The notes under the pieces were generated by a model. That model was not told the origin of the DNA and did no database searches. It was given only the letters and a program-made list of their open reading frames with translations. The position numbers and the translations under genes were made by a program. A stretch of 64,000 bases of DNA from Maricaulis salignorans. Its GTDB lineage: Bacteria; Pseudomonadota; Alphaproteobacteria; Caulobacterales; Aquidulcibacteraceae. Where the stretch lies: positions 1-64,000 of the forward strand of contig CAMDDL010000003.1 in the NCBI GenBank assembly GCA_945891505.1, read 5' to 3'. The number at the start of each line of letters is the position of its first letter. Positions within the stretch are counted from its first letter, which is position 1. This document shows, piece after piece, positions 1-9,745 of the stretch.

Positions 1-421
1 AACGGGTGGGAATGCACTAAAATTCTATGCTTCGGTGCGTCTGGACATTCGCCGCATTGGCCAGATTAAGGACAAAGAAGATGTGGTGGGCAATGTTACC
101 CGCGTCAAAGTCGTCAAGAACAAGGTCGCCCCGCCATTTAAGCAGGTGGAGTTCGACATTCTCTATGGCGAAGGCATCTCCAAGCAGGGCGAATTGATTG
201 ATCTGGGCGTTAAAGCCGGGATCGTTGAGAAATCTGGCTCTTGGTATTCCTATGACAGCACCCGGATTGGCCAAGGCAAGGACAATGCGCGATCCTTCTT
301 GAAGTCAAACCCTGAAATGGCGGCTGAGATTGAACATAAGGTGCGCCAGAACGCTGGCATTCTCGCTGAAGTCTTGGCAGGTGAGCCTGTCTCTGAAGAT
401 GGCGAGATGGACGATATGTAG
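1..421 (+). CDS. recA: RecA recombinase, C-terminal part (partial)
   Basis: The gene is cut by the left window edge; the reading frame is open from base 2 and ends with TAG at 419-421, giving about 139 residues. The visible part holds the end of the RecA core ([19 protein letters not shown]) and the RecA C-terminal domain, including [20 protein letters not shown] and [17 protein letters not shown]. It ends in an acidic tail (EDGEMDDM), as usual for RecA. RecA forms filaments on single-stranded DNA, drives strand exchange and triggers LexA self-cleavage. The ATPase Walker motifs lie outside the window. The identity is secure from this conserved part. The next gene, ubiG, lies convergently on the other strand. 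Confidence 0.97.
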   Translation, partial: TGGNALKFYASVRLDIRRIGQIKDKEDVVGNVTRVKVVKNKVAPPFKQVEFDILYGEGISKQGELIDLGVKAGIVEKSGSWYSYDSTRIGQGKDNARSFLKSNPEMAAEIEHKVRQNAGILAEVLAGEPVSEDGEMDDM

Positions 422-428
422 GTTGACC

Positions 429-541
429 TGAAGGGCGGTTTCCACCCTTCAACGACGAAACCAAAGACTTTGGCTGTCAGGAATGCCTAAGGGAGCCGCA
501 GAATCTTTATAGCAGGATCAAGCCTAGTCGGTTTGGTCCTG
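429..541. terminator. Hairpins between convergent recA and ubiG
   Basis: The recA-ubiG gap (422-576) contains two inverted repeats. TGAAGGG (429-435) pairs with CCCTTCA (445-451) over a 9-base loop. CAGGATCAA (513-521) pairs with TTGGTCCTG (533-541), with one wobble pair. Neither is followed by a clear U-tract, so they are only probable 3' ends for the two converging transcripts. No gene is seen in this gap. Confidence 0.35.
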
Positions 542-576
542 TTGCGTCTTGGGCAATGCGGCCGAAGTCCAAACCC

Positions 577-1359
577 TCAAGCCGCTTTACGCACCACAAT
601 CATATAATTCATGCTTGTATCCGACCCTAAGGACCAGCGATCCATCAGAGGATTGTAATTGACGCCAATCGGTTCATCGAGGCTCAGCGCCGCTTCCGGC
701 TTTAAGGCTGCTTGAATTTCAGATGGCTTGACCAGCTTGTCGTAATCATGGGTGCCCGGCGGCAACCAACGCAAGATTCGCTCGGCCCCAATTATCGCCA
801 GCGCGAGTGCTTTGGGCGTGCGATTGATCGTCGCGACAAACATCAGGCCACCGGGCGCTACCAATTGCGCAGTATTCTTTAGAAAAGCTGCTGCATCGGC
901 CACATGCTCCACCACTTCCATGTTGAGCACAATATCAAACGGGCCAGCACCAGCGGCCAGCAATCCTTCCGCGGTGCCGTAACGATAGTCGATCGAAAGC
1001 CCTGTTTGGGCCGCATGGGTCATGGCCGTTTTGATATTGGGTTCGGTTGCATCCACCCCGGTTACAGCTGCGCCCAAGCGTGTCATCGGCTCGCTCAAAA
1101 GGCCGCCACCACACCCAATATCAAGTAATTTCAGTCCCTTGAGGGGTGAGTCAGAACTAGGTTTCAAACCAAAATGGGCTTCTGCTGTCTCGCGAATGAA
1201 GCGCAGCCGCGTGGGGTTAAATTTGTGCAAAGGGCGGAACTTGCCATAAGGGTTCCACCAGTCCTCAGCCATGGCCGCAAACTTGGCCACTTCTCCCGGG
1301 TCGATCGAAGGCGAGTGTGGCGGTATCTCCATCGTGGCGTCTTGGGTGGCTCTGGGCAT
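577..1359 (-). CDS. ubiG: 3-demethylubiquinol 3-O-methyltransferase UbiG
   Basis: SAM-dependent O-methyltransferase carrying out the two O-methylations of ubiquinone biosynthesis. About 260 residues. The N-terminal part ([20 protein letters not shown], about residues 32-51) is the UbiG signature, followed by SAM motif [15 protein letters not shown] (78-91), and [13 protein letters not shown]. The frame stays open upstream, but the ATG at 1359 is preceded by AGGTGAG at good spacing and gives the normal family length, so I use it; an inner ATG at 1332 is the alternative. Transcribed divergently from lysC across a 150-bp gap. It belongs functionally with the polyprenyl synthase, ubiA and ubiD elsewhere in the window. 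Confidence 0.95.
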   Translation of the reverse strand: MPRATQDATMEIPPHSPSIDPGEVAKFAAMAEDWWNPYGKFRPLHKFNPTRLRFIRETAEAHFGLKPSSDSPLKGLKLLDIGCGGGLLSEPMTRLGAAVTGVDATEPNIKTAMTHAAQTGLSIDYRYGTAEGLLAAGAGPFDIVLNMEVVEHVADAAAFLKNTAQLVAPGGLMFVATINRTPKALALAIIGAERILRWLPPGTHDYDKLVKPSEIQAALKPEAALSLDEPIGVNYNPLMDRWSLGSDTSMNYMIVVRKAA

Positions 1360-1509
1360 CGGGTTCAACTCACCTATGTGACAGTTTGCAACATGCAAAA
1401 GGATTGACCTTAAGACTTCATAAAGCGATGAGCGCGCGCGTCGAGAGCCGTGGTCTGTTTGTAACTGCGGATTTCTGCGTCTAATGGAATATCTAAGGAG
1501 CAAAGAAGC

Positions 1510-2754
1510 ATGTCGCGTCTGGTGATGAAGTTTGGTGGAACCTCTGTGGGAGACGTCGAACGTATCCGCCGCGTTGCGCGCTTGGTGAGTGCTGAGCGTC
1601 AAGCAGGGCGCGGGATTGCTGTGGTCGTATCGGCCATGTCAGGCGAAACCAATCGTCTAGTCGAACTTTCCCGTCAAGCTGGGGAAGGCCTGCCCCCAGA
1701 GTTATTCGATGATGAGTATGATGTTGTAGTCGCCACAGGCGAACAAGTCACAACGGGCCTTCTCGCTTTGGCTTTACGTAGCATGGGGATCCCGGCACGC
1801 TCCTGGCAAGGATGGCAAATCCGCGTTGCTTCCAGCTCTGCACACGGTTCCGCCCGGATATCAGATATTGATGCCGAAGACGTGGCAGCCGCCATTGATT
1901 CTGGCGAAGTGGCGGTGATCCCGGGCTTTCAAGGCGTGACCGAAGAGGATCGCATTACGACTTTGGGTCGCGGTGGGTCTGATACCTCCGCAGTTGCCGT
2001 TGCTGCCGCCCTGAAGGCTGAGCGCTGTGATATCTATACCGATGTGGACGGGGTCTATACGACTGACCCCCGCATGGTACCGAAGGCCCAGCGGCTTGAA
2101 AAAATCTCTTATGAGGAAATGCTCGAAATGGCCTCACTCGGGGCGAAAGTCTTGCAAACGCGTTCGGTAGAATTGGCGATGGCCAAACGTGTGCCCGTCC
2201 GCGTGTTGTCGAGTTTTGTAGAACCCGGTGAGCCAAACCCTGGAACTTTGGTCTGTGATGAGGATGAAATTGTGGAAAAGCAAATCGTGTCGGGCATCGC
2301 CTATTCGCGCGACGAAGCCAAGGTCTCGCTGAAAACCTTGCAGGATCACCCCGGCGTCGCCGCCGATATCTTTGGCCGCTTGGCTGAGGCCAACATCAAT
2401 GTGGACATGATCGTGCAAGCTCCGTCGCGTACTGAAGGGGCAGTCAACATGACTTTTACCGTTCCAGAGCGGGAAGCTGATCGCGCTATGGCGCTGATGA
2501 GTGCCGCGCAAGAGCAAATTGGCTTTGAACAGGTTGAAGTCAAAAAGGACGTCTCAAAAGTGTCCGTCATCGGGGTTGGCATGCGATCACATGTGGGCGT
2601 TGCTCGCATCATGTTTGATGCCCTGTCAAAGAAGGGGATCAATATTGAGAACATCGCAACCTCCGAGATCAAGATCTCAGTTTTGATCGACAGTTCTTAT
2701 ACGGAATTGGCTGTTCGCGCGCTGCATACGGCCTATGGGCTCGACGCTGCCTAA
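1510..2754 (+). CDS. lysC: Aspartate kinase
   Basis: Phosphorylates aspartate, the first step towards lysine, threonine and methionine. 414 residues, the normal size of the monofunctional lysine-sensitive type. The kinase domain opens with [15 protein letters not shown] and carries [19 protein letters not shown] and [13 protein letters not shown]. Two ACT domains follow (about residues 265-414; for example [20 protein letters not shown] and [20 protein letters not shown]), the sites of allosteric feedback. The start is set by AAGGAG nine bases before ATG. It is followed by ptsP on the same strand after a 133-bp gap with two hairpins. Confidence 0.97.
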   Translation: MSRLVMKFGGTSVGDVERIRRVARLVSAERQAGRGIAVVVSAMSGETNRLVELSRQAGEGLPPELFDDEYDVVVATGEQVTTGLLALALRSMGIPARSWQGWQIRVASSSAHGSARISDIDAEDVAAAIDSGEVAVIPGFQGVTEEDRITTLGRGGSDTSAVAVAAALKAERCDIYTDVDGVYTTDPRMVPKAQRLEKISYEEMLEMASLGAKVLQTRSVELAMAKRVPVRVLSSFVEPGEPNPGTLVCDEDEIVEKQIVSGIAYSRDEAKVSLKTLQDHPGVAADIFGRLAEANINVDMIVQAPSRTEGAVNMTFTVPEREADRAMALMSAAQEQIGFEQVEVKKDVSKVSVIGVGMRSHVGVARIMFDALSKKGINIENIATSEIKISVLIDSSYTELAVRALHTAYGLDAA

Positions 2755-2755
2755 G

Positions 2756-2801
2756 TTTTGTGCAGCTTCCAGCACAAAATGCTGTCGCTTTGAAGGACAG
2801 C
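2756..2801 (+). other. Two tandem hairpins between lysC and ptsP
   Basis: TTTTGTGC (2756-2763) pairs perfectly with GCACAAAA (2772-2779) over 8 bases. Immediately after it, GCTGTC (2781-2786) pairs with GACAGC (2796-2801). Neither has a U-tract, so they may be an attenuator, an RNA-processing or stabilising element, or a weak terminator for lysC. Confidence 0.45.
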
Positions 2802-2887
2802 TTATCCCTTCTCTTGTATGGGGAAGGCGACTTATGGTGTGGTCCTGCGGCAGCGGAGTGTCACACCGCACCATTTTGAGGAAGTGA

Positions 2888-5149
2888 ATGAGCCCTGTTT
2901 CTTCTGGCAATGCGGGAGGGTCACGCGTCTTATTGCGTCGCCTACGCGATGTCATGGTACAGGACGCCGACACCCAAACCCGCTTAGACCGGATCGTCGC
3001 GCAGATCGGCACGACGATGGTAGCGGACGTGTGCTCTATTTATCTGCGGCGCTCAGACGGGTCGCTGGAATTGTTCGCCACAGAGGGCCTCTCACGCGAT
3101 GCAATCCACCGCACAAGGATGAAGGCAGGCGAAGGCCTAGTTGGCCTAGTGGCTGAAGGGGTCGAGCCGATCAGCTTGGCAGACGCGCCAAAGCATCCCC
3201 GGTTTTCCTACCGCCCAGAAACCGGCGAAGACCCGTTCCAATCTTTCATGGGCGTGCCAGTGCTGCGGGGTGGCCGGGTTGTGGGGGTGTTGGTGGTGCA
3301 AAACCGCTATGCGCGAACCTATGAAGATGACGAAATTGAAGCGCTACAACTCATTGCGACGGTGCTAGCTGAAATCGTCTCGGTCGAGGACCTAACAGGG
3401 GCCTTGTCGGAATTCCAAATCAAGCCAACCACGCCGGAAACGCTGAAAGGTAAAGCCTATTCACGTGGACTTGCCTCGGGTCAGGCACTACTTCATGACC
3501 CGGATGTTGAGCCAACGCGCTATTTGTCTGACGATCCAGTCGCAGAGGAAAAAAGGCTCAACGAGGCTTTGATCAAATTGCGTGCAGGCTTAGAAGCGCT
3601 GCTGGCAGGGGATGTGCAGACCTTAGGCGGCACTTCTTTTGAAGTGCTGGAGACATTTAACTTGCTCAGCCAAGACCGATCTTGGGAACGACGGCTGCGC
3701 GATGGGGTGAAAAATGGTCTAACCGCAGAAGCGTCGGTGGAGCAAGTGCGCTCCGAACACCGCGCCCGCATGTCTAGCGCTAAAGACGGGTATATTCGTG
3801 ACCGTCTGCACGACCTTGAAGAGCTGGATAATCGCCTGCTGCGATACCTGTCAGGCGACGCCGGTGACCGCAAGGAAGCACCAGAGGATTCTATTCTGGT
3901 TGCGCGCGATATTGGCCCTGCAGAGCTCCTCGAATATGGCCGTGGGCGTATCAAAGCCATTCTTCTAGAAGAAGGCTCCCCCTCCTCCCATGCTGCGATT
4001 GTTGCCAAGGCAATGGGTGTTCCCATGTTGGGCCAACTGCCTAACCTGCTGTCGCGGGTTGAGGCTGGCGACATGATAATTGTCGACGGCAATGAAGCCC
4101 AAGCCTATTTGCGGCCTGACAAGATGGTCTCAGCGGCGTTGCAAAGCCGGTTTGTAGCCCAAAGTGCCGAGCAGAAGTTATTTGCGGCCAGCAAGGATCT
4201 GCCGAGCCAAACCCTAGATGGCCAGACAATCCAATTGCTTCTAAATGCCGGCCTAGCCATTGACTTGGAGCAATTGGAAACAACGGGGGCCAGTGGCGTA
4301 GGTCTTTATCGGACCGAGTTTCAATTCATGATCGCGGACTCACTGCCCCGGCTCGACGCACAAACCGCGCTTTATACTGAAGCGCTGGATCTCGCCAATG
4401 GCCGCCCCGTCACCTTCAGGACCCTTGATCTTGGTGGCGACAAGGTCGCGGCTTATATGCCAACCGAGCGCGAGGAGAACCCCGCCATGGGCTGGCGGGC
4501 TGTCCGAATGGGCCTCGATCGGCCGGGTTTGTCGCGCTATCAGTTGCGGGCCTTAATACGGGCAGCAGAGGGCCGCCTCTTACGCGTTATGTTCCCGCTC
4601 GTAGCAGTTGTGGATGAGTTTCACCGCGCAAGAGAGCTCCTCGAAAAAGAATTGGCATGGGCCCGCGCCAATGGCCGACTTGGGCCAACGAGAGTGGAAG
4701 CAGGCGCGATGATTGAGGCCCCAGCTTTGGCTTGGGATACAGCCTCGATTGCGGAACATGCTGACTTCTTGTCCATCGGTACTAACGATCTGATGCAGTT
4801 CTTTTTCGCGGCAGACCGTGGCACCGCCAAGGTCGCTGATCGCTACGACATTTTATCGCGACCTGCGCTTACTTTCCTAAAGCATGTTCGCGATAGCGCT
4901 GGTCATACGCCGATCTCGATTTGCGGCGAACACGCAGGGCGCCCGCTTGAAGCCATGGCCATGATCGGCTTAGGGTTTACAAAACTCTCTATGCCTGCTG
5001 GGGGAATCGGACCGGTCAAACGGATGCTGATGTCCTTACATGGGGAAAATTTCTCCAAAACGTTGACGGTTTTGTTGCGTAATGGTGACGGTAATATTCG
5101 CGATGCACTGAAAGACTATGCAAAAACTCACCTAGTTGTTGTAAATTGA
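2888..5149 (+). CDS. ptsP: PTS enzyme I-Ntr (PtsP), phosphoenolpyruvate-protein phosphotransferase
   Basis: First enzyme of the nitrogen-type PTS: it takes phosphate from PEP and passes it to NPr (PtsO), which feeds PtsN. 753 residues. An N-terminal GAF domain (about 15-160) senses small molecules. The EI N-terminal and swivelling phosphohistidine domains follow, with GSPSSHAAIVAKAMGVPML (phosphorylated His about 368). The PEP-binding TIM barrel carries LYRTEFQFM, LSIGTNDLMQFFFAADR and ISICGEHAG (active-site Cys about 679). All catalytic residues appear present, so it should be active. ATG at 2888 is preceded by GAGGAAG. npr, ptsN and hprK are not in this window. Confidence 0.96.
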   Translation: MSPVSSGNAGGSRVLLRRLRDVMVQDADTQTRLDRIVAQIGTTMVADVCSIYLRRSDGSLELFATEGLSRDAIHRTRMKAGEGLVGLVAEGVEPISLADAPKHPRFSYRPETGEDPFQSFMGVPVLRGGRVVGVLVVQNRYARTYEDDEIEALQLIATVLAEIVSVEDLTGALSEFQIKPTTPETLKGKAYSRGLASGQALLHDPDVEPTRYLSDDPVAEEKRLNEALIKLRAGLEALLAGDVQTLGGTSFEVLETFNLLSQDRSWERRLRDGVKNGLTAEASVEQVRSEHRARMSSAKDGYIRDRLHDLEELDNRLLRYLSGDAGDRKEAPEDSILVARDIGPAELLEYGRGRIKAILLEEGSPSSHAAIVAKAMGVPMLGQLPNLLSRVEAGDMIIVDGNEAQAYLRPDKMVSAALQSRFVAQSAEQKLFAASKDLPSQTLDGQTIQLLLNAGLAIDLEQLETTGASGVGLYRTEFQFMIADSLPRLDAQTALYTEALDLANGRPVTFRTLDLGGDKVAAYMPTEREENPAMGWRAVRMGLDRPGLSRYQLRALIRAAEGRLLRVMFPLVAVVDEFHRARELLEKELAWARANGRLGPTRVEAGAMIEAPALAWDTASIAEHADFLSIGTNDLMQFFFAADRGTAKVADRYDILSRPALTFLKHVRDSAGHTPISICGEHAGRPLEAMAMIGLGFTKLSMPAGGIGPVKRMLMSLHGENFSKTLTVLLRNGDGNIRDALKDYAKTHLVVVN

Positions 5150-5234
5150 GTGTTAAACTGACACAAACCCGCGCTAATAAATCCTAGATGAAATGCCCGC
5201 AGAGTGGCGAGATCACGGTTAAAGGATTGACACA

Positions 5235-6269
5235 ATGAGTCCGGCAGAGGCCGCACGCACATTAGATGCCGCCAAAGCGCTCCATTCGGGGCGTGCACAT
5301 CTGCGTCTGGTGGGCTCAGTCGATAATCCGGATGCGGACGGTCCAGGGGCACGGCTGCAAGCAGCTCGCCGCGATCAAGAGCTGTCTATCCATCAGGTAG
5401 CCGCAGCTCTAAAACTAAAACCAGAGCAGGTCGCCGCAATCGAATCGATGCAGTTTCAAAAGCTGCCTGGCCTTGGTTATGCGCTGGGCTATGTGCGCGC
5501 TTATGGTGAGTTGTTGGGCCTTGTCGATTGCGATGGTCTTGTCAGCGAATTTCGCGACGCTTGGGAGCCTGTGCAGCGCCGCCGCGAATCTGAAATCGCT
5601 ACTAAGCCTTCAAAATTTGTCGCCCCTGCTGGTGCGGTTATGGCCCTTGCCTTGTTAGGTTGGTTGATCGTTTGGGCAAGCTTGCACGCAATTAAGCCCC
5701 AGCCTGTGGACATGGTCGCGCCACCAGATGAGAAGATCAAAGCGTGGGCCGAGGCCCAACCAATAGGGCCAGCGCAAGCAACTGCCGATGTGCAACCCTT
5801 ATCGACACTAAAGGCACTGCAAGACGTGCGGGTGACCCTACGCGGCGAAGATGGTGCACTGGTGACAGACCGCGTTCTGCGCAAAGATGAGAGCATTTCG
5901 ACCGACGGCTTGGGCCGTTGGTTCGTATCCTCGCCCTTTGGCGGTGTGCTGGAGGCCAATGGCTATGGCCAGACTGCCTTGGTCGGGGAAGCTGGAAAAA
6001 AGGTCGTCAATTGGCGTGTGCCAGATTTTGAGGCGATTGCGACAGCCAAGTCAAAGGCTGAGGCTGGGGCAGCCGAAGCCCTAGCTGCAGCAGAAGCTGC
6101 CAAACTTACTGCACAACAGGCAAAAGATCAGCCCGCAGCCACCCCAACGACGGCACCCAACGGTGCTAGCCTAAGCAACCCAACGCCTACGCCAGCGGAT
6201 ACGGCAACTGCCGTTCCTTTAACCGCGACTTCTGCGCCAGCCAAAGTCGTAGGCCCCGTCACTCAATAA
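5235..6269 (+). CDS. RodZ-like protein: cytoplasmic HTH, one membrane segment, periplasmic DUF4115 domain
   Basis: 344 residues. A RodZ-type HTH_25 domain spans about 36-100 (ARLQAARRDQELSIHQVAAA, then YALGYVRAYGELLGL). A linker leads to a single membrane segment at about 128-151. The C-terminal side has a DUF4115-like region (ALQDVRVTLRGEDGALVTDR, about 195-270) and an Ala/Thr/Pro-rich tail. RodZ links MreB to the cell wall machinery in other bacteria; whether this protein does the same is inference. AAAGGA precedes ATG by eight bases. Its place between ptsP and ispG matches the alphaproteobacterial arrangement of RodZ-like genes next to ispG. Confidence 0.82.
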   Translation: MSPAEAARTLDAAKALHSGRAHLRLVGSVDNPDADGPGARLQAARRDQELSIHQVAAALKLKPEQVAAIESMQFQKLPGLGYALGYVRAYGELLGLVDCDGLVSEFRDAWEPVQRRRESEIATKPSKFVAPAGAVMALALLGWLIVWASLHAIKPQPVDMVAPPDEKIKAWAEAQPIGPAQATADVQPLSTLKALQDVRVTLRGEDGALVTDRVLRKDESISTDGLGRWFVSSPFGGVLEANGYGQTALVGEAGKKVVNWRVPDFEAIATAKSKAEAGAAEALAAAEAAKLTAQQAKDQPAATPTTAPNGASLSNPTPTPADTATAVPLTATSAPAKVVGPVTQ

Positions 6270-6443
6270 AGTGCCAAACAGGCACGTGACTGGAACTTCT
6301 GTCGAAGCCGTCCTATAGTTTTTTCTGCGTTTTGTTGTTTAGTTGACGGACGGGCCTGTCTGATGGTTCAATTCCCAGAGGAAGGCGTGTTTTCGTCATG
6401 CTGAACAAGCTCTGATAGACTGCGAGAAACAAGAGGTTACCAC

Positions 6444-7586
6444 GTGGCGACTGGCCTAGAACATATCCGCCCTTGGCGCACCATTGTGCGGCGCCAGTCC
6501 CGTCAGATCATGGTGGGTAAAGTAGCCGTTGGGGGCGATGCGCCGATCAGCGTGCAGACCATGACCAATACGCCCACCCCTGATACCGGGGCGACAATCG
6601 ACCAAATCCGCCGCTGCGAAGAGGTCGGGGTCGACGTCATTCGGGTGTCTTGCCCAGATGTGGAATCAACTGCCGCTCTCAAAACCATCGTACGCGCGGC
6701 GCAAGTGCCGATCGTGGCCGATATCCACTTTCACTATAAACGAGCCATTGAAGCGGCGGAGGCGGGCGCGGCCTGCTTGCGCATCAATCCGGGTAATATT
6801 GGCTCCGCGGAACGCGTCCGCGAAGTGGTCAGCGCCGCTCGCAACAACGGCTGCTCCATCCGCATCGGTGTGAACGCAGGCTCACTTGAGTCTGATTTGC
6901 TTGAGAAATATGGCGAGCCCTGCCCCGAAGCTATGGTGGAAAGCGCGCTCGACCATGCGCGCATCTTGCAGGAACTTGATTTTCACGAGTTCAAAATTTC
7001 GGTCAAGGCGTCCGACACCTTTTTGACGGTTGCCGCCTATCAGGCGCTTTCTGAAGCAATTGATTGCCCACTGCATCTAGGCGTCACAGAGGCTGGCGCA
7101 GCGCGCTCTGGCACGGTGAAGTCCTCTATTGGCATTGGCTCGCTTCTTTGGGCTGGCATTGGCGATACGATCCGCGTGTCCTTGTCGGCAGAGCCTGAAG
7201 AAGAGGTGCGCGTCGGTTACGATATTCTCAAAAGCCTAGGCTTGCGCACACGTGGCGTGAATATCATTGCCTGCCCGTCTTGTGCGCGCCAAGGCTTTGA
7301 TGTCATCCGCACCGTGGAGGCCTTGGAAAGCCGTCTGTTGCATGTGTCAGAGCCGATTTCGCTCTCGATCATTGGCTGTGTGGTCAATGGTCCCGGTGAA
7401 GCGCTCTACACCGATCTGGGCTTTACGGGCGGCGGCAAGGGAGCAGGCATGATCTACATGGCCGGCAAAGCCCATCACAAGCTCTCCAACGAAGGCATGA
7501 TAGAGCATATCGTTGAGCTAGTGGAAGCCAAAGCAGAAGAAATGCGCGCGGCTAAGGTGGAAGAGGAACTCGCCACGACGTCTTAA
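6444..7586 (+). CDS. ispG: 4-hydroxy-3-methylbut-2-enyl-diphosphate synthase IspG (GcpE)
   Basis: [4Fe-4S] enzyme of the non-mevalonate (MEP) isoprenoid pathway, converting MEcPP to HMBPP. 380 residues. The TIM-barrel half begins with [16 protein letters not shown] and includes RINPGNIG. The C-terminal iron-sulfur half has [15 protein letters not shown] and [11 protein letters not shown], which hold the cluster cysteines and the catalytic Glu. The start is GTG at 6444 with AGAGG just upstream. The preceding 174-bp gap after the RodZ-like gene probably holds its promoter, though I see no certain motif. It feeds precursor to the polyprenyl synthase at 9746. Confidence 0.97.
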   Translation: MATGLEHIRPWRTIVRRQSRQIMVGKVAVGGDAPISVQTMTNTPTPDTGATIDQIRRCEEVGVDVIRVSCPDVESTAALKTIVRAAQVPIVADIHFHYKRAIEAAEAGAACLRINPGNIGSAERVREVVSAARNNGCSIRIGVNAGSLESDLLEKYGEPCPEAMVESALDHARILQELDFHEFKISVKASDTFLTVAAYQALSEAIDCPLHLGVTEAGAARSGTVKSSIGIGSLLWAGIGDTIRVSLSAEPEEEVRVGYDILKSLGLRTRGVNIIACPSCARQGFDVIRTVEALESRLLHVSEPISLSIIGCVVNGPGEALYTDLGFTGGGKGAGMIYMAGKAHHKLSNEGMIEHIVELVEAKAEEMRAAKVEEELATTS

Positions 7587-7593
7587 GTCGAGA

Positions 7594-7620
7594 AGGGCCT
7601 GAACACATTGATCAGGCCCT
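7594..7620. terminator. Terminator-like hairpin between convergent ispG and OYE gene
   Basis: AGGGCCTGA (7594-7602) pairs perfectly with TCAGGCCCT (7612-7620), and flanking GA/TC bases extend the stem imperfectly. It sits between two convergent stop codons and probably serves both strands. There is no long U-tract. Confidence 0.7.
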
Positions 7621-7635
7621 CTTCAAACGCTTAGA

Positions 7636-8748
7636 CTAGTATAGTGTCGCCAAGGCCTTACCATCATAATCCATCAGATCATCGGTACGGCCTTCTTTGA
7701 CCTTCTTGGCCCATTCGGGATCTTGCAGCAAAGCACGGCCGATGGCGACCATGTCATATTCGCCTTTTTCCAAGCGGCGGACGACATCATCAAGCGGCGC
7801 TTTGGCTGAGCCTTCACCCCGGAACGAGCCCGCAAAATCACTCGACAGGCCAATTGAGCCCACCGTGATAGTCGGCACGCCAGTAACCTTTTTGGTCCAG
7901 CCAGCACAGTTTAAGCCATTCTCGCCATCGACATCGGGGAATTCAGCTTCCCAGACCCGGCGTTGGGAGCAATGCAGCATGTCTACGCCCGCAGCCACGA
8001 TTGGGGCCAAGAAGGCTTCGAGTTCCTGAGGCGTATGGGCAAGCTTAATTGTATAATCCTGCTGCTTCCATTGCGAGAAGCGCAAGATGATGGGCGTATT
8101 TGGACCCACTTGCTTGCGACATTCTGCAACGATTTCAGCGGCGAAGGTCGCACGCTGTGGCAATGAGCCACCATACCGGTCGGTGCGGACGTTCATGACG
8201 TCCCAAAAGAATTCGTCGATCAGATAGCCGTGCGCACCATGGATTTCGATGGCATCAAAGCCCAGTTTGGCAGCATCGCCTGCCGCGCGGGCATAGGCTT
8301 GCACCATGTCCCAAACTTCTTCGGTGGTCGGCACGGGCAGGACCGATTTACCGGTATGGGTAAGGCCAGAAGGGCTATCGGTTGGCGCATCTGGAAAATG
8401 GCCAGTACCGGGCTTGCGCATCATGCCCTGATGCCAAATTTGTGGGGCAATCTTGCCGCCCTGCGCATGGACGTCTTCGACAACTTTGGCCCAACCAGCC
8501 AAAGCATCATCGCCATGGAAACGGGGCACATTGGCGTCGTTCGAAGCCCCCTTCCGGTCAGTGACTGTGCCTTCGGTGATCAGCAAACCAACATCGGCAG
8601 CCGCACGGCGCGCATAATAGTCGGCTACATTCTGTCCAGGTACACCGTTTGGCGAGAAAGACCGCGTCATCGGGGCCATGGCAATGCGGTTAGGGATTGT
8701 CACACCGCGGATGGTGAGGGGCTGAAACAAAGCAGACACGTCGGTCAT
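7636..8748 (-). CDS. Old Yellow Enzyme family NADH:flavin oxidoreductase (alkene reductase)
   Basis: FMN-dependent TIM-barrel oxidoreductase that typically reduces activated C=C bonds. About 370 residues. Family motifs: IPNRIAMAPMTRSFSPNG near the N terminus, GKIAPQIWHQGMMRK, FDAIEIHGAHGYLIDEFFWD (the conserved His pair region), LRFSQWKQQDY and ITVGSIG. The C terminus has the flavin phosphate-binding part DMVAIGRALLQDPEWAKK. ATG at 8748 has AGGAG at good spacing; a GTG six bases upstream overlaps that site and is less likely. The natural substrate cannot be read from sequence. It stands alone, convergent with ispG. Confidence 0.93.
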   Translation of the reverse strand: MTDVSALFQPLTIRGVTIPNRIAMAPMTRSFSPNGVPGQNVADYYARRAAADVGLLITEGTVTDRKGASNDANVPRFHGDDALAGWAKVVEDVHAQGGKIAPQIWHQGMMRKPGTGHFPDAPTDSPSGLTHTGKSVLPVPTTEEVWDMVQAYARAAGDAAKLGFDAIEIHGAHGYLIDEFFWDVMNVRTDRYGGSLPQRATFAAEIVAECRKQVGPNTPIILRFSQWKQQDYTIKLAHTPQELEAFLAPIVAAGVDMLHCSQRRVWEAEFPDVDGENGLNCAGWTKKVTGVPTITVGSIGLSSDFAGSFRGEGSAKAPLDDVVRRLEKGEYDMVAIGRALLQDPEWAKKVKEGRTDDLMDYDGKALATLY

Positions 8749-8833
8749 GGTCACTCCTGAGCACTATTATTGCGCGGCGGCTTTCTTGGCTTGCCGCCGT
8801 TGGGAAGGGGTTACGATGAAGTGGGCGCTAGGT

Positions 8834-9574
8834 CTAGACGGCTAAGACCCCTCCATCACAAATTGCCTGATAAGCTAGGCTAAACCGTCCCTCGGCAACC
8901 GGCGGGTGCATATCGATCCCGGCCAAAAGGCGCAGCGGCGCGCGTGAGCCTTTGCGGGCTGAAACGACAACTCTTTTGGCGGGATCTCCCGCCCGCGGAC
9001 GGACTGGGCAAACCCCAATATCGCCAGCCTTGCCTCGAAGAGCGGCTAGAATATCCGGCAGTCGGTCTGCCCGGTGGATCATCAAGAACCTGCCTTTGGG
9101 CGTTGTCATGGCCAGCATGCCTTTAATCCACGCATCTAAAGGCGCACCCAAAATATAGGCAGCTTGCCGCGACTCGTCTGGATCGCGGATGGCCAGATCA
9201 TCATCGAAATAAGGGGGATTAGAAAACACAAGGTCAAATTGGCCAAGCAGGACCTCATGTGGTGCCAAAACATCGCCCTTCACAAAGCTAACTTCGCACT
9301 GCAGTGGATTTCGGGCGGCATTTGCCTCAGCCAAGGACCAAGCTGCCTCGTCCTTTTCAAGCCCTGTTAGGCGTAGCTTCGAATCGGCGCGTAAAGATCC
9401 GAGACTGAGGAGCGCCGTACCCACACCACAGCCCGCTTCCAAAGCCGTTCGGACTGGAAATGAGGCAGCAGCCGCGGCTAATAAAACAGCGTCCGTACCC
9501 GCACGATAGCCCTTGCTGGGTTGTTCTATGGTCAACGCCCCTTTGAGGAATATATCCTGTGTTGTTTCGATCAT
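8834..9574 (-). CDS. Probable tRNA1(Val) adenine-37 N6-methyltransferase (TrmN6-like)
   Basis: About 246 residues. A Rossmann methyltransferase: TALEAGCGVGTALLSL (about 43-58) is the SAM-binding motif, and VFSNPPYF (NPPY at 119-122) is the catalytic motif of N6-adenine and related methyltransferases. The N terminus, DIFLKGALTIEQPSKGYRAGTDAVLLAAA, is typical of TrmN6/YfiC, which methylates A37 of tRNA1(Val). The frame extends to a TTG at 9631, but the ATG at 9574 gives the usual length. No strong Shine-Dalgarno is visible. Divergent from the polyprenyl synthase gene. The tRNA target is inferred from family only. Confidence 0.8.
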   Translation of the reverse strand: MIETTQDIFLKGALTIEQPSKGYRAGTDAVLLAAAAASFPVRTALEAGCGVGTALLSLGSLRADSKLRLTGLEKDEAAWSLAEANAARNPLQCEVSFVKGDVLAPHEVLLGQFDLVFSNPPYFDDDLAIRDPDESRQAAYILGAPLDAWIKGMLAMTTPKGRFLMIHRADRLPDILAALRGKAGDIGVCPVRPRAGDPAKRVVVSARKGSRAPLRLLAGIDMHPPVAEGRFSLAYQAICDGGVLAV

Positions 9575-9745
9575 GCGGGCGTCTGAGCCTATATCCAAAA
9601 GACTTGCGAAGTTGCTAGGTTGAGACGGCAAAAGTGACCACTGTCAACTAAACTGTTTTGAACGCCAAGGTTGGAAGCAGCGGATGCTTGACCCAAGCCC
9701 CCTCAAGAGGGCATGGAAACAAAAGACTGATAAGGAAAAGCTGCC

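Noticed and set aside
8775-8799. CGGCGGC/GCCGCCG hairpin behind the TrmN6-like gene
   Set aside because: A 7-bp GC stem without U-tract; it could be a weak terminator, but there is too little to call it.
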